Assembly: GCF_000373365.1 (NCBI RefSeq) | Contig: NZ_KB891233.1 | Coordinates: 1-45,559 of the forward strand | Direction of reading: 5' to 3' | Length of the DNA stretch: 45,559 nucleotides | From: Parafrankia discariae | GTDB lineage: Bacteria; Actinomycetota; Actinomycetes; Frankiales; Frankiaceae | Shown here: positions 7,518 to 15,136 of the stretch, piece after piece | Numbering within the stretch: the first letter of the stretch is position 1 | Layout of the letters: every line of letters begins with the position of its first letter | Position numbers and translations under genes: made by a program | The notes under the pieces: generated by a model | Told to the model about the DNA's origin: nothing | Database searches by the model: none | Seen by the model: the letters and a program-made list of their open reading frames with translations, nothing else

Positions 7518-9347
7518 ATGAGCGTCAGCGGGGGACGTAGAGCGGCACAACGCCTGATCTGGCGGACAACCGGCGGCGCGGCCGTGGCCGACACGGCCGC
7601 CACCCGCTCCGGAGACCGGGGTATCGAGAAGGCCGCCGACCGGCTCGCCGACCTGGTCCGTGACCAGTGGGACACCGAAGCGACCCGTCTCGGCGTCGGC
7701 CACCCGCCGCTGGAGGTGTTCTGGCAGGCCGCCGACGCCGATCTGGTCCACACCTGGGCGGAACTGCAACAGCAGGCCGCCGGTGGACGAACCGGACCGG
7801 TGTCTGACCCCCCGGACAGCGGACCGGGCGACCTCGCCGGTAGTGGCGCGTTGCTCGCGGCCTACGACCGCAGCCCCTGCGGGCGCCTCGTCGTGCTCGG
7901 GGAACCCGGGGCCGGCAAGACGGTCCTGCTGGTGCGGTTCGTCCTGGATCTGATCGCCCGCCGCCAGGCCGGCGAGCCGGTGCCGCTGCTGGTCCCGCTG
8001 GCCTCCTGGAACCCCGACTGGCAAAGCCTGTACGACTGGCTGGAAGCCCAGATCCTGCGTGAGTACCCCCACCTGTCCGCCGTCGACGCGGCTACCGGTG
8101 ACACCCGAGCTGGAGCGCTGCTGCGCGCCGGGCTGATCCTGCCGGTCCTCGACGGCCTGGACGAGATCCTCGCCGGCGGCAGTGACCAGGCCCTCGCCTC
8201 GATCAACGACGAACTCCGCAGCGACATCGGGCTCGTCCTGAGCTGCCGCACCGACGAGTTCCGCGCAGCCGTACATCCCGACCCCGACCGGCGACCGATC
8301 CACCTCGACGGCGCCGCCGGCATCCGCCTCACCCCCCTCACCTCGACGGCGATCAGGGGCTATCTGCTGGCCGGCGCCCGCGACGACGGCCCAACCCGAT
8401 GGGCACAGACCCTGACCGCGCTGGCTGACCCGACGTCGTCCGTCGCCCAGGCGCTCACCACCCCGCTGACCGCCTTCCTCGCCAGCACCGCCTACAACCC
8501 GCGGCCCTGGGAATCCAGCCGGGGCCTGCCCAGTCCCACCGACCTGTGCGCCCTGCCCACCGCGGCCGCCGTCGAACAGCACCTGCTCGCCGGGTTCATC
8601 CCCGCCGCCTACCGGCCATACCCCGGGCAGCCGACCCGCTGGACCATCGAGCAGGCCACCCGCTACCTGACCTTCCTCGGCCATCACCTCGAACACCGCA
8701 TGTACACCACCAGCCTCGCCTGGTGGGAAATCCCCGACGCGACCCCGGGCACCTACCGGATCCTCACGGGCGGGCTCACGGGCGGGCTCACGGCCGCACT
8801 CACGATCGCGCTTGTGGTCGGGCTTGTGACCGGGCCCAGGGACTGGCCCACGGCCGGGCTCATGTTCGGACTCCCGTTCGGACTCGTGGCCGGGTTCGCG
8901 GCCTGCCTCACGTTCGCGCTCGCGGGCGGGCTCGGGCTCGATGCCCCGGTGGGCACACGATCGAGCGTCGATCCCACGTACACCCTGAGCCAGGACCGCA
9001 CGAGCGCCCTCGCGTTCGGACTCGCGTTCGCCCTCGCGATCGGACTCATAACCGGACTCATGACCGGACTCATGACCGGACTCGCGGCCGGGTCCGTGAT
9101 CATGTTCGCGTTCATGCTCGCGATCGGACTCGCGGCCGGGCCCGCGTTCGTGCTCGCGATGGGGCTCGCTTCAGCATGGGGACGACTTGGGCTGGCCCGA
9201 CTATGGCTGGCCGCCCGCCGCCAGCAACCCCTGCGCCTCATCGCCTTCCTCGAAGACACCCACGCCCGCGGCGTCCTGCGCCAGGCCGGCGCGGTATGGG
9301 AGTTCCGCCACGCCAGCCTCCAGCGCTACCTCGCCGGCCCGCCCTGA
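7518..9347 (+). CDS. NACHT-domain NTPase with C-terminal glycine-rich membrane domain
   Basis: 609 residues from ATG 7518 (a TTG at 7509 is an alternative; neither has a Shine-Dalgarno sequence). Residues ~1-110 form a helical N-terminal domain. The NACHT NTPase follows: Walker A GEPGAGKT at 128-135, Walker B LPVLDGLDEI at ~208-217, and the sensor-like VLSCRTDEFR after it. The region around 420-580 is a multi-pass membrane domain built of GLxxGLxxGL repeats, encoded by 12-bp DNA repeats. The C-terminus ends in FRHASLQRYLA, typical of actinobacterial NACHT proteins of this layout. STAND/NACHT NTPases act as signalling switches, and several bacterial ones act in phage defence. Here there is no adjacent effector gene, so a defence role is only inference. 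It lies 245 bp downstream of the tRNA-Leu gene. Confidence 0.85.
   Translation: MSVSGGRRAAQRLIWRTTGGAAVADTAATRSGDRGIEKAADRLADLVRDQWDTEATRLGVGHPPLEVFWQAADADLVHTWAELQQQAAGGRTGPVSDPPDSGPGDLAGSGALLAAYDRSPCGRLVVLGEPGAGKTVLLVRFVLDLIARRQAGEPVPLLVPLASWNPDWQSLYDWLEAQILREYPHLSAVDAATGDTRAGALLRAGLILPVLDGLDEILAGGSDQALASINDELRSDIGLVLSCRTDEFRAAVHPDPDRRPIHLDGAAGIRLTPLTSTAIRGYLLAGARDDGPTRWAQTLTALADPTSSVAQALTTPLTAFLASTAYNPRPWESSRGLPSPTDLCALPTAAAVEQHLLAGFIPAAYRPYPGQPTRWTIEQATRYLTFLGHHLEHRMYTTSLAWWEIPDATPGTYRILTGGLTGGLTAALTIALVVGLVTGPRDWPTAGLMFGLPFGLVAGFAACLTFALAGGLGLDAPVGTRSSVDPTYTLSQDRTSALAFGLAFALAIGLITGLMTGLMTGLAAGSVIMFAFMLAIGLAAGPAFVLAMGLASAWGRLGLARLWLAARRQQPLRLIAFLEDTHARGVLRQAGAVWEFRHASLQRYLAGPP
9041..9088 (+). 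repeat. 12-bp coding tandem repeat (CGGACTCATGAC), 4 copies
   Basis: Units at 9041, 9053, 9065 and 9077 (the last diverged to CGGACTCGCGGC) encode the GLITGLMTGLMTGLAA part of the NACHT membrane domain. Related shorter repeats at 8763-8800 encode GGLTGGLT. Because the unit is a multiple of 3, slippage would keep the frame. Confidence 0.85.
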
Positions 9348-9494
9348 GCCGCGTCACATGCCCCCGCCGGCCCCGCACCGCGTGCGATGGGACATGAAGG
9401 CCCCCTCTCGCACTGCCTGACCAGGAGCGGAGGCCCCGCCCCTCATCTCGTCAGACGCCCGCCCACCGCCCCCCCCTTCCCGATCGTCCGGGCC

Positions 9495-9516
9495 GATTGG
9501 TCACGGATTGGTCACA
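9495..9516 (+). repeat. 11-bp direct repeat (GATTGGTCAC[G/A]) and adjacent GGGGCC tract
   Basis: Two copies at 9495-9505 and 9506-9516 lie in the ~300-bp gap between the NACHT gene and the convergent secreted-protein gene. A short (CCGGGG)n tract follows at about 9537-9560. No gene is seen in 9348-9646. Confidence 0.6.
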
Positions 9517-9646
9517 GCGCCGCGGAAGCCGCGGCCGGGCCGGGGCCGGGGCCGGGGCCGACGGGCGCGGACGTCGCGGCCCGGTGGCCGGGCCGGCCGC
9601 CGGGCCCGGCGGCCAGCCCGTCACACCCCTCGTCCTGCCGGGTTGT

Positions 9647-10198
9647 TTATCGGGTCGGGATCGCCACGATCACGCTGGTGCCGGTGTGCTGCGCCGTCGG
9701 CTGTACCTGCGGTCCGGGGGCGGGCTGGCGCAGGCCGATGAAGTATGTGACCACGCCCTCGAAGTCGCCACCCGACCGCACCTGGACGACATTGGTGGTC
9801 GCGCGGACCGGGAACAGGTTGCGCGGAGCCGTGGCCCTGCCCTCCTCGTCATGGGCCGCCGCGTTGCGGAAGACCACCTTGACGAAGGACCGGCCCCGCA
9901 CGGCGACGGGAAGGCCGGAGCCATCCTGTAGCAGTTCCGAGGCCGGCACGTACTGGACGGTGACCTCGGCGGGGGCGGCCGGCTGGAAGTGGAACCGGAC
10001 GAGGTCCACGCGGGCACTGGCCGCGTGTGCCGCGCTGATGCCTGTCAGGACCGGCGTGACCGGTGTGACCGGTGTGACCGGAGACACCGGTGCGGCCGGA
10101 GTTACCGTTGGCCCTCCGGCTCGCGCCGGAACCGCCACGAACAGCAGACCCAGGACCAGTGCGACTGTCGCACCAGAAATCGCGTGTGCCATCCTCAT
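9647..10198 (-). CDS. Secreted AMIN-like domain protein
   Basis: 183 residues. The N-terminus is a classical signal peptide (MRMAHAISGATVALVLGLLFVAVPARA) with a cleavage site after ARA. A Val/Thr/Pro repeat linker (TPVTPVTPV) follows, then a beta-rich domain from about residue 55. The domain has the pattern VDLVRFHFQP ... VQYVPASELLQDGSGLPVAVRG ... VVFRNA ... NVVQVRSGGDFEGVVTYFIGL ... VIVAIP, which matches the actinobacterial AMIN-like domain of exported proteins and lipoproteins. It lacks a lipobox, so it should be free-secreted. The start at 10198 is set by the signal peptide; GGTGG lies a few bases upstream. The role in the cell envelope is unknown. Confidence 0.8.
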   Translation of the reverse strand: MRMAHAISGATVALVLGLLFVAVPARAGGPTVTPAAPVSPVTPVTPVTPVLTGISAAHAASARVDLVRFHFQPAAPAEVTVQYVPASELLQDGSGLPVAVRGRSFVKVVFRNAAAHDEEGRATAPRNLFPVRATTNVVQVRSGGDFEGVVTYFIGLRQPAPGPQVQPTAQHTGTSVIVAIPTR

Positions 10199-10619
10199 GA
10201 TGCACCACCCATTCCTTTTTCCTGGAGCGGAGAACACTGCTCTGGTGTGCGGACGGGCCGATCGGGTTGTCGGGCCGTCCGGCTGATCCTGATTGCCACG
10301 AGAAATCCGCGGAGGACAAGGCCGGTCGGATCGGAGGAAGTCGGTTTCAGCTCGCTGGCCGGAAGTCGGATGGATGGCGAGTGGTGATGGATGTCGGCAT
10401 GGGCCCACCCCCGTTCGTTGCCGACCAAGCATGCGCGAGCGCCGGGCGGCGCGCCATCGCTGCCGACCTTCGGCGGCCACCCCACCGGCTTCTCGCCAGC
10501 CAGATCACCCGCACCGGGGCTTTACGTACGCGGAGTCGGCGCACGTGGTCGGCGACTGCTTCAGTCGAACTCGTTGTCCACGTCCGGGGGCCTAAAGGGA
10601 TCCGAACCATTGCCCCACC

Positions 10620-10705
10620 TGTACTCTGCGGCAGATATCGTGAACCCCGTATGGCAGCGCCTCGCCCGGGTCCCGGGAACCGCAGCGTTCGCGTATCCGC
10701 CGCTT
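10620..10705 (-). pseudogene. Relic of a nucleotidyltransferase gene related to 11826-12731
   Basis: On the minus strand, AADTRTLR (from 10703) followed in another frame by DPGEALPYGVHDICRR (to ~10625) aligns with AADPPGTLRRWEPGETLPFGIHDIWCR of the intact gene 1.8 kb away. The DNA also aligns: one extra base after CTGCGG shifts the frame, and the TGG for Trp is deleted in the HDI(W)C motif. Flanking sequence is not recognisable and a stop follows soon after. This is a decayed fragment, not a functional gene. It is the only interpretable feature in the ~626-bp stretch 10199-10824. Confidence 0.7.
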
Positions 10706-10824
10706 CGAACGCGTGGTTGGCGGAGCCCGGCACCGGGATCCCCCTCCCGCGCCCTTCGACCAGGCGCGTTCCCGCGGGTCGGGGCCGTCCGGGGGCGAGG
10801 CGGCGCGGGTGGGATTCTGGGCGG

Positions 10825-11097
10825 GTGAACGCCCTCGCGATCCGGGTCGCTCGGCCGGACGACTACGACGCCATCGCGGCGGTCGCGGACGACTGGTGGG
10901 GCCGGCCCGGCGGCGCCGCGCTCTCGCGGCTCTTCCTCGACCACTTCCACGGTTCAAGCCGGGTCGTCGAGGACGACCACGGCCTGGCGGGCTTCCGCCG
11001 CCGCCTCGGCTTCGCCGTCGACGGTCCCGTCCCTGACTACAACGGCCCAGGACGACCCATGATGGTTTTCCGGCGCTTTCTGACGGATGATTCGTAG
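10825..11097 (+). pseudogene. GNAT acetyltransferase with the acetyl-CoA-binding core deleted
   Basis: The 90-residue frame starts like a GNAT enzyme (IRVARPDDYDAIAAVADDWWGRPGG...LFLDHFHGSSRVVEDDHGLAGF) and ends like one (RRLGFAVDGPVPDYNGPGRPMMVFRRFL). The middle ~60 residues are absent; in the family they hold the beta4 strand, the R/Q-x-x-G-x-G/A pyrophosphate loop and the following helix. The join is in frame, at GGGCTTC...CTCGGCTTC, where short GGCTTC direct repeats flank the junction, suggesting deletion by slippage or recombination. Without that core the product cannot bind acetyl-CoA in the usual way. GTG 10825 is preceded by GGGCG. It is either a pseudogene or a repurposed mini-protein. 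Confidence 0.75.
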
Positions 11098-11116
11098 CCC
11101 GGCAAGGGACGCCCAC

Positions 11117-11728
11117 TCACATCCAGGCCGAGAACTGGAGCTTCTCCAGGATGCTCCTGGCATGGTTTTTCACCGTGTTCTCGCTGATCAACAGGCGGCG
11201 CGAGATCTCCTGGTTCGCGCACCCCTCGACCATGAGCCTGAGAACGTCCAACTCACGGACGGTAAGGCCTGGGATCACCGACGGCTTGTCCGAGCGTGCC
11301 ACGGCGGCGAATTCGCTCATGATCCGCGATGCCACGCTCGGACCGATGATGCTCGCCCCGTTGTGAACCGACTGGACGGACGCGGTGAGCTCGTCCATCG
11401 ACCGCGGTTTCAACAGGTAGCCCATGGCACCCGCCCTGACGGCACCGAAAAGGTGGTCCTCATCGTCACTCGCCGTCAATATCAGGATCCGCACGGACCA
11501 AAGAGCACGCTTGAGCACGCTCACCGCCCGAATGCCACCTTCGTAGGGTGCCTCGACGCCCACCAGCGCGACATCCGGGCGGGATTCGGCGGCGAGTGTC
11601 ACGGCCGCCGGGCTGTTCGCCGTGCCGCCCACGACCTCGATGTCGGCCTCGGCGTCCAGCGCCGCCTCCATCTCGCGGCGGGAAAGGACGTGGTCGTCGA
11701 CGACAAGCACATGAATCGGCACGGACAC
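11117..11728 (-). CDS. Orphan NarL/FixJ-type response regulator lacking the phospho-acceptor Asp
   Basis: 203 residues: receiver domain 5-120 and LuxR-type HTH 150-200. The acidic pair (VDDH, D11 D12), the Thr (ILTASD, T85) and the Lys (LLKPRS, K107) are present. The phosphorylation site, expected in PDVxLxDVxMP, reads PDVALVGVEAP: Gly57 replaces Asp. The HTH (LTVRELDVLRLMVEGCANQEISRRL...ENTVKNHARSILEKL) is intact, but the protein stops at KLQFSAWM, about 15 residues short of usual, losing most of the last GerE helix used for dimerisation. No sensor kinase is adjacent. It should act without phosphorylation or be inactive. The GTG start fits a leaderless -10 (TAGAAT) 6 nt upstream. Confidence 0.88.
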   Translation of the reverse strand: MSVPIHVLVVDDHVLSRREMEAALDAEADIEVVGGTANSPAAVTLAAESRPDVALVGVEAPYEGGIRAVSVLKRALWSVRILILTASDDEDHLFGAVRAGAMGYLLKPRSMDELTASVQSVHNGASIIGPSVASRIMSEFAAVARSDKPSVIPGLTVRELDVLRLMVEGCANQEISRRLLISENTVKNHARSILEKLQFSAWM

Positions 11729-11734
11729 GGGAGC

Positions 11735-11740
11735 ATTCTA
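11735..11740 (-). promoter_or_regulatory. Strong -10 element (TAGAAT) 6 nt before the regulator start
   Basis: On the minus strand TAGAAT is followed by GCTCCC and then the GTG at 11728. There is no Shine-Dalgarno sequence. This predicts a leaderless mRNA. Confidence 0.55.
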
Positions 11741-11825
11741 AAACAGGTAGTCGGGCGAGTCGGCGCGTTCGACACGCGCCCGACACGCGCGCCCGGTCAG
11801 GTCGACGCAGACGGGCAATGGCGAC

Positions 11826-12731
11826 TCAGCCCACCACCTGGACGTCGACCGTGTGGCCTTCCGGGTCCTGGAGCACATGACGACCCGGCGCGAATCGCGG
11901 ATCGCCCAGGTCCGCTCGCCGTATCGTGAGCCCGATCCGGACCCGTCCCGTCGACCCCCGGGTTCCTGCCGGGTAGAGCTCGAGAACAGTTCCGTCAGCG
12001 AAGGTGGCGGCGTAGTGGTCGGGGCCGGTCCCATGACGCTCCCGGCTGAACTCCAGACCGAGATCTCGGTAGAACCCGTGACAGGCGGGGAGGTCGGAGC
12101 AGTACAGGACGATCAGATTCATCCTTGCGGCCGGGGAGAGTCGCCGCTGCCAGGGGTGGGTGGCGGCGAGTGCGTCACTGAGCCAGCGTCGCCGATCTGT
12201 CGCCAGCAGCGGAAGCACGGCGGCGAAGTCAGTCTCGTCTTTCGGGCGTGACGCCTGGGACTTGTAAAGGAGCTGCACCTCCGGCGCGACATAGGGGATG
12301 CCCGTGGGGCCGGCGTGCCCGAACGAGGAGACCGGACGGCGGATCCGGGGGTCACGCCGCGACACCCAGTCCGTCCCGGCGGCTTCCTCCAGCATGACCT
12401 GGATCCGCCACGGCCCATCGGGAGTTTGCCGGCACCAGATGTCGTGGATGCCGAACGGCAGCGTCTCGCCCGGTTCCCAGCGCCGCAGTGTGCCGGGAGG
12501 ATCGGCGGCCCACCATTCCCACCCGGCCAGAACCCGCTGGACGGCCAGGTGGTCCCGGCGGAGCACGGCGACGTCGATATCGGAGTGCCCGCGGAACCGG
12601 TGGCCTACCGCGAGTTCGATCGCGTATCCGCCGGCGATCCACCATGGGGCGGGAAAGGCGGCGAAGACAGCGGACGTCTCGGTCAGGCTCGCGGGTTCCC
12701 AGTGGCCCGGGGGGCTGCCGGCCCTTGTCAC
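11826..12731 (-). CDS. Nucleotidyltransferase fused to a VOC/glyoxalase domain
   Basis: About 301 residues from GTG 12731 (AAGAAGG lies upstream). Residues ~22-195 are a minimal nucleotidyltransferase of the aminoglycoside-adenylyltransferase-like type: WWIAGGYAIEL, then GHSDIDVAVLRRD with the metal-binding DxD, LPFGIHDIWCR and the later KDETDFAAVLP helix. Residues ~204-301 are a VOC (glyoxalase/bleomycin-resistance) domain: MNLIVLYCSDLPACHGFYRDLGLEF, then VLELYPAG and LQDPEGHTVDV at the end. In most genomes these domains are separate genes. The join is LSPAARMNLIVL, where the Met looks like a former start codon, so the fusion probably arose by loss of a stop. Both halves resemble antibiotic-inactivating or binding folds, but the substrate is unknown. 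Confidence 0.8.
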   Translation of the reverse strand: MTRAGSPPGHWEPASLTETSAVFAAFPAPWWIAGGYAIELAVGHRFRGHSDIDVAVLRRDHLAVQRVLAGWEWWAADPPGTLRRWEPGETLPFGIHDIWCRQTPDGPWRIQVMLEEAAGTDWVSRRDPRIRRPVSSFGHAGPTGIPYVAPEVQLLYKSQASRPKDETDFAAVLPLLATDRRRWLSDALAATHPWQRRLSPAARMNLIVLYCSDLPACHGFYRDLGLEFSRERHGTGPDHYAATFADGTVLELYPAGTRGSTGRVRIGLTIRRADLGDPRFAPGRHVLQDPEGHTVDVQVVG

Positions 12732-12815
12732 AGGTCGTCGCCTTCTTTCCGGGTCTTCCCGGGTCCGGGCTTCCCCTGCCTTCCCGTGTCCGGGCGTCTG
12801 CGCCCCGACAGGGCG

Positions 12816-12821
12816 TAGTCT
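12816..12821 (+). promoter_or_regulatory. Leaderless -10 (TAGTCT) before the LLM oxidoreductase gene
   Basis: TAGTCT is 6 nt upstream of ATG 12828, with no Shine-Dalgarno sequence between them. Confidence 0.45.
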
Positions 12822-12827
12822 GCCCCG

Positions 12828-13682
12828 ATGAAGTTCGGACTGCACCTCGGCGGGGTCAATCCCCGGTTATGGAACGAGGTCACGGAGGAGGCCGATCGGC
12901 TCGGGTACGAGTCGATCTGGGTACCTGAGCATCTCGTCGTGCCGATCTCCTCGGCGGGCAGCCCGCACCAGGGCTCGGATCATCCGCCGGTCCCGTCCAA
13001 CGTCCCGATCTTCGACGCGTTGGCGCTTCTCAGCCACCTGGCGGCGCGGACGACGCGGATCCTGCTCGGCACGAACGTCTACAACATCGGCCTGCGGCAT
13101 CCGTTCGTGACGGCGCGGGCGGCGACGACCGTGGACGTCCTCTCCGGCGGGCGGCTCGCGCTCGGGATCGGCGCCAGTTGGCTTCGTTCGGAGTGGGAGG
13201 CGATCGGCCTCGACTTCGACCGTCGCGGCCCGCGGGTGGACGAGGCCATCGAGGTGTGCCGGCGGCTGTGGAGCGAGGACGTCGTCGAGCACCACGGCGA
13301 GTTCTTCGACTTCGGGGCGGTCGCGTTCGAGCCGAAGCCGATCCAGCGGCCGGGCCCGGCGCTGCACATCGGTGGGGACGGGCCGGCGGCGCTGCGCCGC
13401 GCCGCGACCGTCGGCACCGGCTGGATGCCGATGAACCACAAGTTCGCCGACCTGCCCGGCTCGCTGGCCCGGCTCGCGGAGCTGGCCGAGCGCGCGGGGC
13501 GCACCACCCCCGTCGAGGTCACGTTCAACGGCGAGGTGAGCCGTCCGTCCGACGTCGCGCCCTACGCCGAGGCCGGCGTCACCCGCCTGATCGTCCGGCC
13601 GTGGACCCGTTCCCGCGAGGCGATCGACGGGATGCGACGATTCGCCGACGAGGTTCTCGCCCCACTCCAGACCGCCGACTGA
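12828..13682 (+). CDS. LLM-class F420-dependent oxidoreductase
   Basis: 284 residues, the usual size of the bacterial luciferase-like TIM-barrel family. The start MKFGLHL, the YESIWVPEHL strand and the barrel signatures LLGTNVYNIGLRHPFVTARAATTVDVLSGGRLALGIGASW and GEFFDFGAVAFEPKP...PALHIGGDG are all typical. The segment that replaces SFxxD-type flavin contacts favours coenzyme F420 over FMN, as in most actinobacterial members. It probably reduces or oxidises a small organic substrate that cannot be named. It is a single gene followed by a large inverted repeat. Confidence 0.9.
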   Translation: MKFGLHLGGVNPRLWNEVTEEADRLGYESIWVPEHLVVPISSAGSPHQGSDHPPVPSNVPIFDALALLSHLAARTTRILLGTNVYNIGLRHPFVTARAATTVDVLSGGRLALGIGASWLRSEWEAIGLDFDRRGPRVDEAIEVCRRLWSEDVVEHHGEFFDFGAVAFEPKPIQRPGPALHIGGDGPAALRRAATVGTGWMPMNHKFADLPGSLARLAELAERAGRTTPVEVTFNGEVSRPSDVAPYAEAGVTRLIVRPWTRSREAIDGMRRFADEVLAPLQTAD

Positions 13683-13726
13683 CCGGGCGACGGATGCGCG
13701 GGGCCGGCGGCCGCGCGGCGAAGTGA

Positions 13727-13775
13727 GAAGTGAGTTGTCGCAGCCTCCCCATACACCGCTGGGACAACTCACTTC
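13727..13775. terminator. 18-bp inverted repeat with 13-nt loop after the LLM gene
   Basis: GAAGTGAGTTGTC(G/C)CAGC arms lie at 13727-13744 and 13758-13775 (one mismatch). A partial extra GAAGTGAG precedes the left arm. The arms are less GC-rich than the surroundings, unlike the other terminators in this window, so a protein-binding or mobile-repeat origin is also possible. It is 45 bp after the LLM stop and 120 bp before the next start. Confidence 0.5.
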
Positions 13776-13894
13776 GGCCGAGACACCTGAACGGGGACCC
13801 CGGGGCCTGGCCGAGGGCCGAGGGCGGGGGCTGGGGCGGCTGGCCGGGACGTCGAGGCGTGAGGGACGTCGAGGCGTGAGGGACGGGGAGGCAG

Positions 13895-15136
13895 ATGGCC
13901 GAGGAAGCCTCCGGCGGGGTGACGGCGGAGGAACGGGAGTGGCTGCGGGTCCGCGGCGAGCTGAAGCGGCGGCGGTACCCGCTGGCCGTCCTGGCGGCCC
14001 GGGAGTACCCGCCGACCGCGCGGGTCGTCGGCACGCCGCTGCTGGCGGCACCGGGGTGGATCCCGCCCGAACCGGTGCCGATCGACGCGGTGATGATCGA
14101 TCTTGACCCGGGTCGGGAGCCGCCCGCGGGGATGACCGGGCGGGAGCCGGTGAGTGCGGGCGTCCGGCCGCTGCGCGCGGACGGCAGCCGCTACGGCGGC
14201 TACGCGGCGGCGGTGGCCCAGCTGGACCCGCCGGCGCTGTTCGTCGATCTTCCCACCTACCGGCTGTACGACGCCGACCTGTCGCTGCCGGGGGCGCGCG
14301 GCACCCTGCGGTTCGGGCTCGGCCGCTATTTCGACGGACTCGACGTCGGCGAGGCCTGCGCGCACGAGTACGCGGCCGCCACGCGGGATTCGGCCGGGAC
14401 GTCACCCGGCCGCCGGGGTGACCTTCCGCTGCGGCGGGCGGTGGGCCTGCCGTGGGAGCTGCACCGGCGGCCGGCGAGCATGGCCATCAGCACTCTGACA
14501 GTCCGCTGTGACCGCCGCTCTGGGACGGCCACTGTGCTCCTCCACCGCCGGGACCCGGCGAAGGTCGGGCATGCCGGTGGCCTGCTGCAGGTGGTTCCGG
14601 TCGGAGTGTTCCAGCCTTCCGCGCCGGCGGAGTGGAACATCCGCAACGACTTCGGCCTGTGGCGGTCGATCACCCGCGAGTACGCCGAGGAGCTGCTGGG
14701 CACGGCCGAGGAGTACGGCAGCGACACCCGGCCTATCGACTACGGGCGCTGGCCGTTCGCGGCGGAGTTGGCCGCGGCCCGGCAGTCGGGCGCGGTGCGG
14801 GTGTCGGTGCTCGGGCTCGGTGTCGACCCGCTGACCTTCGCCACCGATCTTCTGACTGTCGCGGTCTTCGACGCGCCGGCCTTCGACGAGCTGTTCGCCG
14901 ACCTCGTCAGCACGAACGCGGAGGGCGAGAACCTCGCCCGGTTGGACGCCGCCGGGCCTGACGGCACCGACACCCGCACCGACACCGACACCGACACGCG
15001 AGCCGAACGCCGGGCACCGGGGATTCCCTTCACCGAGCGGACCGTCGACCGGCTGGTCCACCACGAACCGATGCAGGCCGCCGGCGCCGCCCTCGTCGCT
15101 CTCGCCTGGCGCCACCGGCGCCATCTGCTGGGCTGA
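13895..15136 (+). CDS. Nudix-like domain protein, HTH-less paralogue of the XRE regulator at 26251-27723
   Basis: 413 residues. It aligns over nearly its whole length with residues ~105-485 of the XRE regulator: W.LRVRGELKRRRYPLAVLAAREYP matches W.LTRDHLNHHRISLARAAARLYP; LLAAPGWIP matches LLARPGWVW; the TLTV/VLLHRR...GG...VPVGVFQPS block matches VLHRR...GG...LPAGVFQPS; and DFGLWRSITREYAEELLG (residues 252-269) matches DFDLWRNVMRELSEELLG. The RE..EELLG part looks like a shifted Nudix box (REUxEExGU), and the preceding strands fit a Nudix fold. There is no DNA-binding domain. A (TD)n tract from a hexanucleotide repeat interrupts the C-terminal part. ATG 13895 has GGGGAGGCAG upstream. Likely a ligand- or nucleotide-binding module of unknown role. 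Confidence 0.7.
   Translation: MAEEASGGVTAEEREWLRVRGELKRRRYPLAVLAAREYPPTARVVGTPLLAAPGWIPPEPVPIDAVMIDLDPGREPPAGMTGREPVSAGVRPLRADGSRYGGYAAAVAQLDPPALFVDLPTYRLYDADLSLPGARGTLRFGLGRYFDGLDVGEACAHEYAAATRDSAGTSPGRRGDLPLRRAVGLPWELHRRPASMAISTLTVRCDRRSGTATVLLHRRDPAKVGHAGGLLQVVPVGVFQPSAPAEWNIRNDFGLWRSITREYAEELLGTAEEYGSDTRPIDYGRWPFAAELAAARQSGAVRVSVLGLGVDPLTFATDLLTVAVFDAPAFDELFADLVSTNAEGENLARLDAAGPDGTDTRTDTDTDTRAERRAPGIPFTERTVDRLVHHEPMQAAGAALVALAWRHRRHLLG

Noticed and set aside
8546-9397. Frame giving HGRAHGRTHDRACGR-type repeats inside the NACHT gene
   Set aside because: A frame-shifted reading of the GLxxGL DNA repeats. The NACHT frame has proper Walker motifs and continues through.
12867-14405. Long minus-strand open frame (512 codons) opposite the LLM oxidoreductase
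   Set aside because: Arg/Pro-rich translation, no motifs, spans two unrelated plus-strand genes and the inverted repeat between them. A GC-rich shadow.
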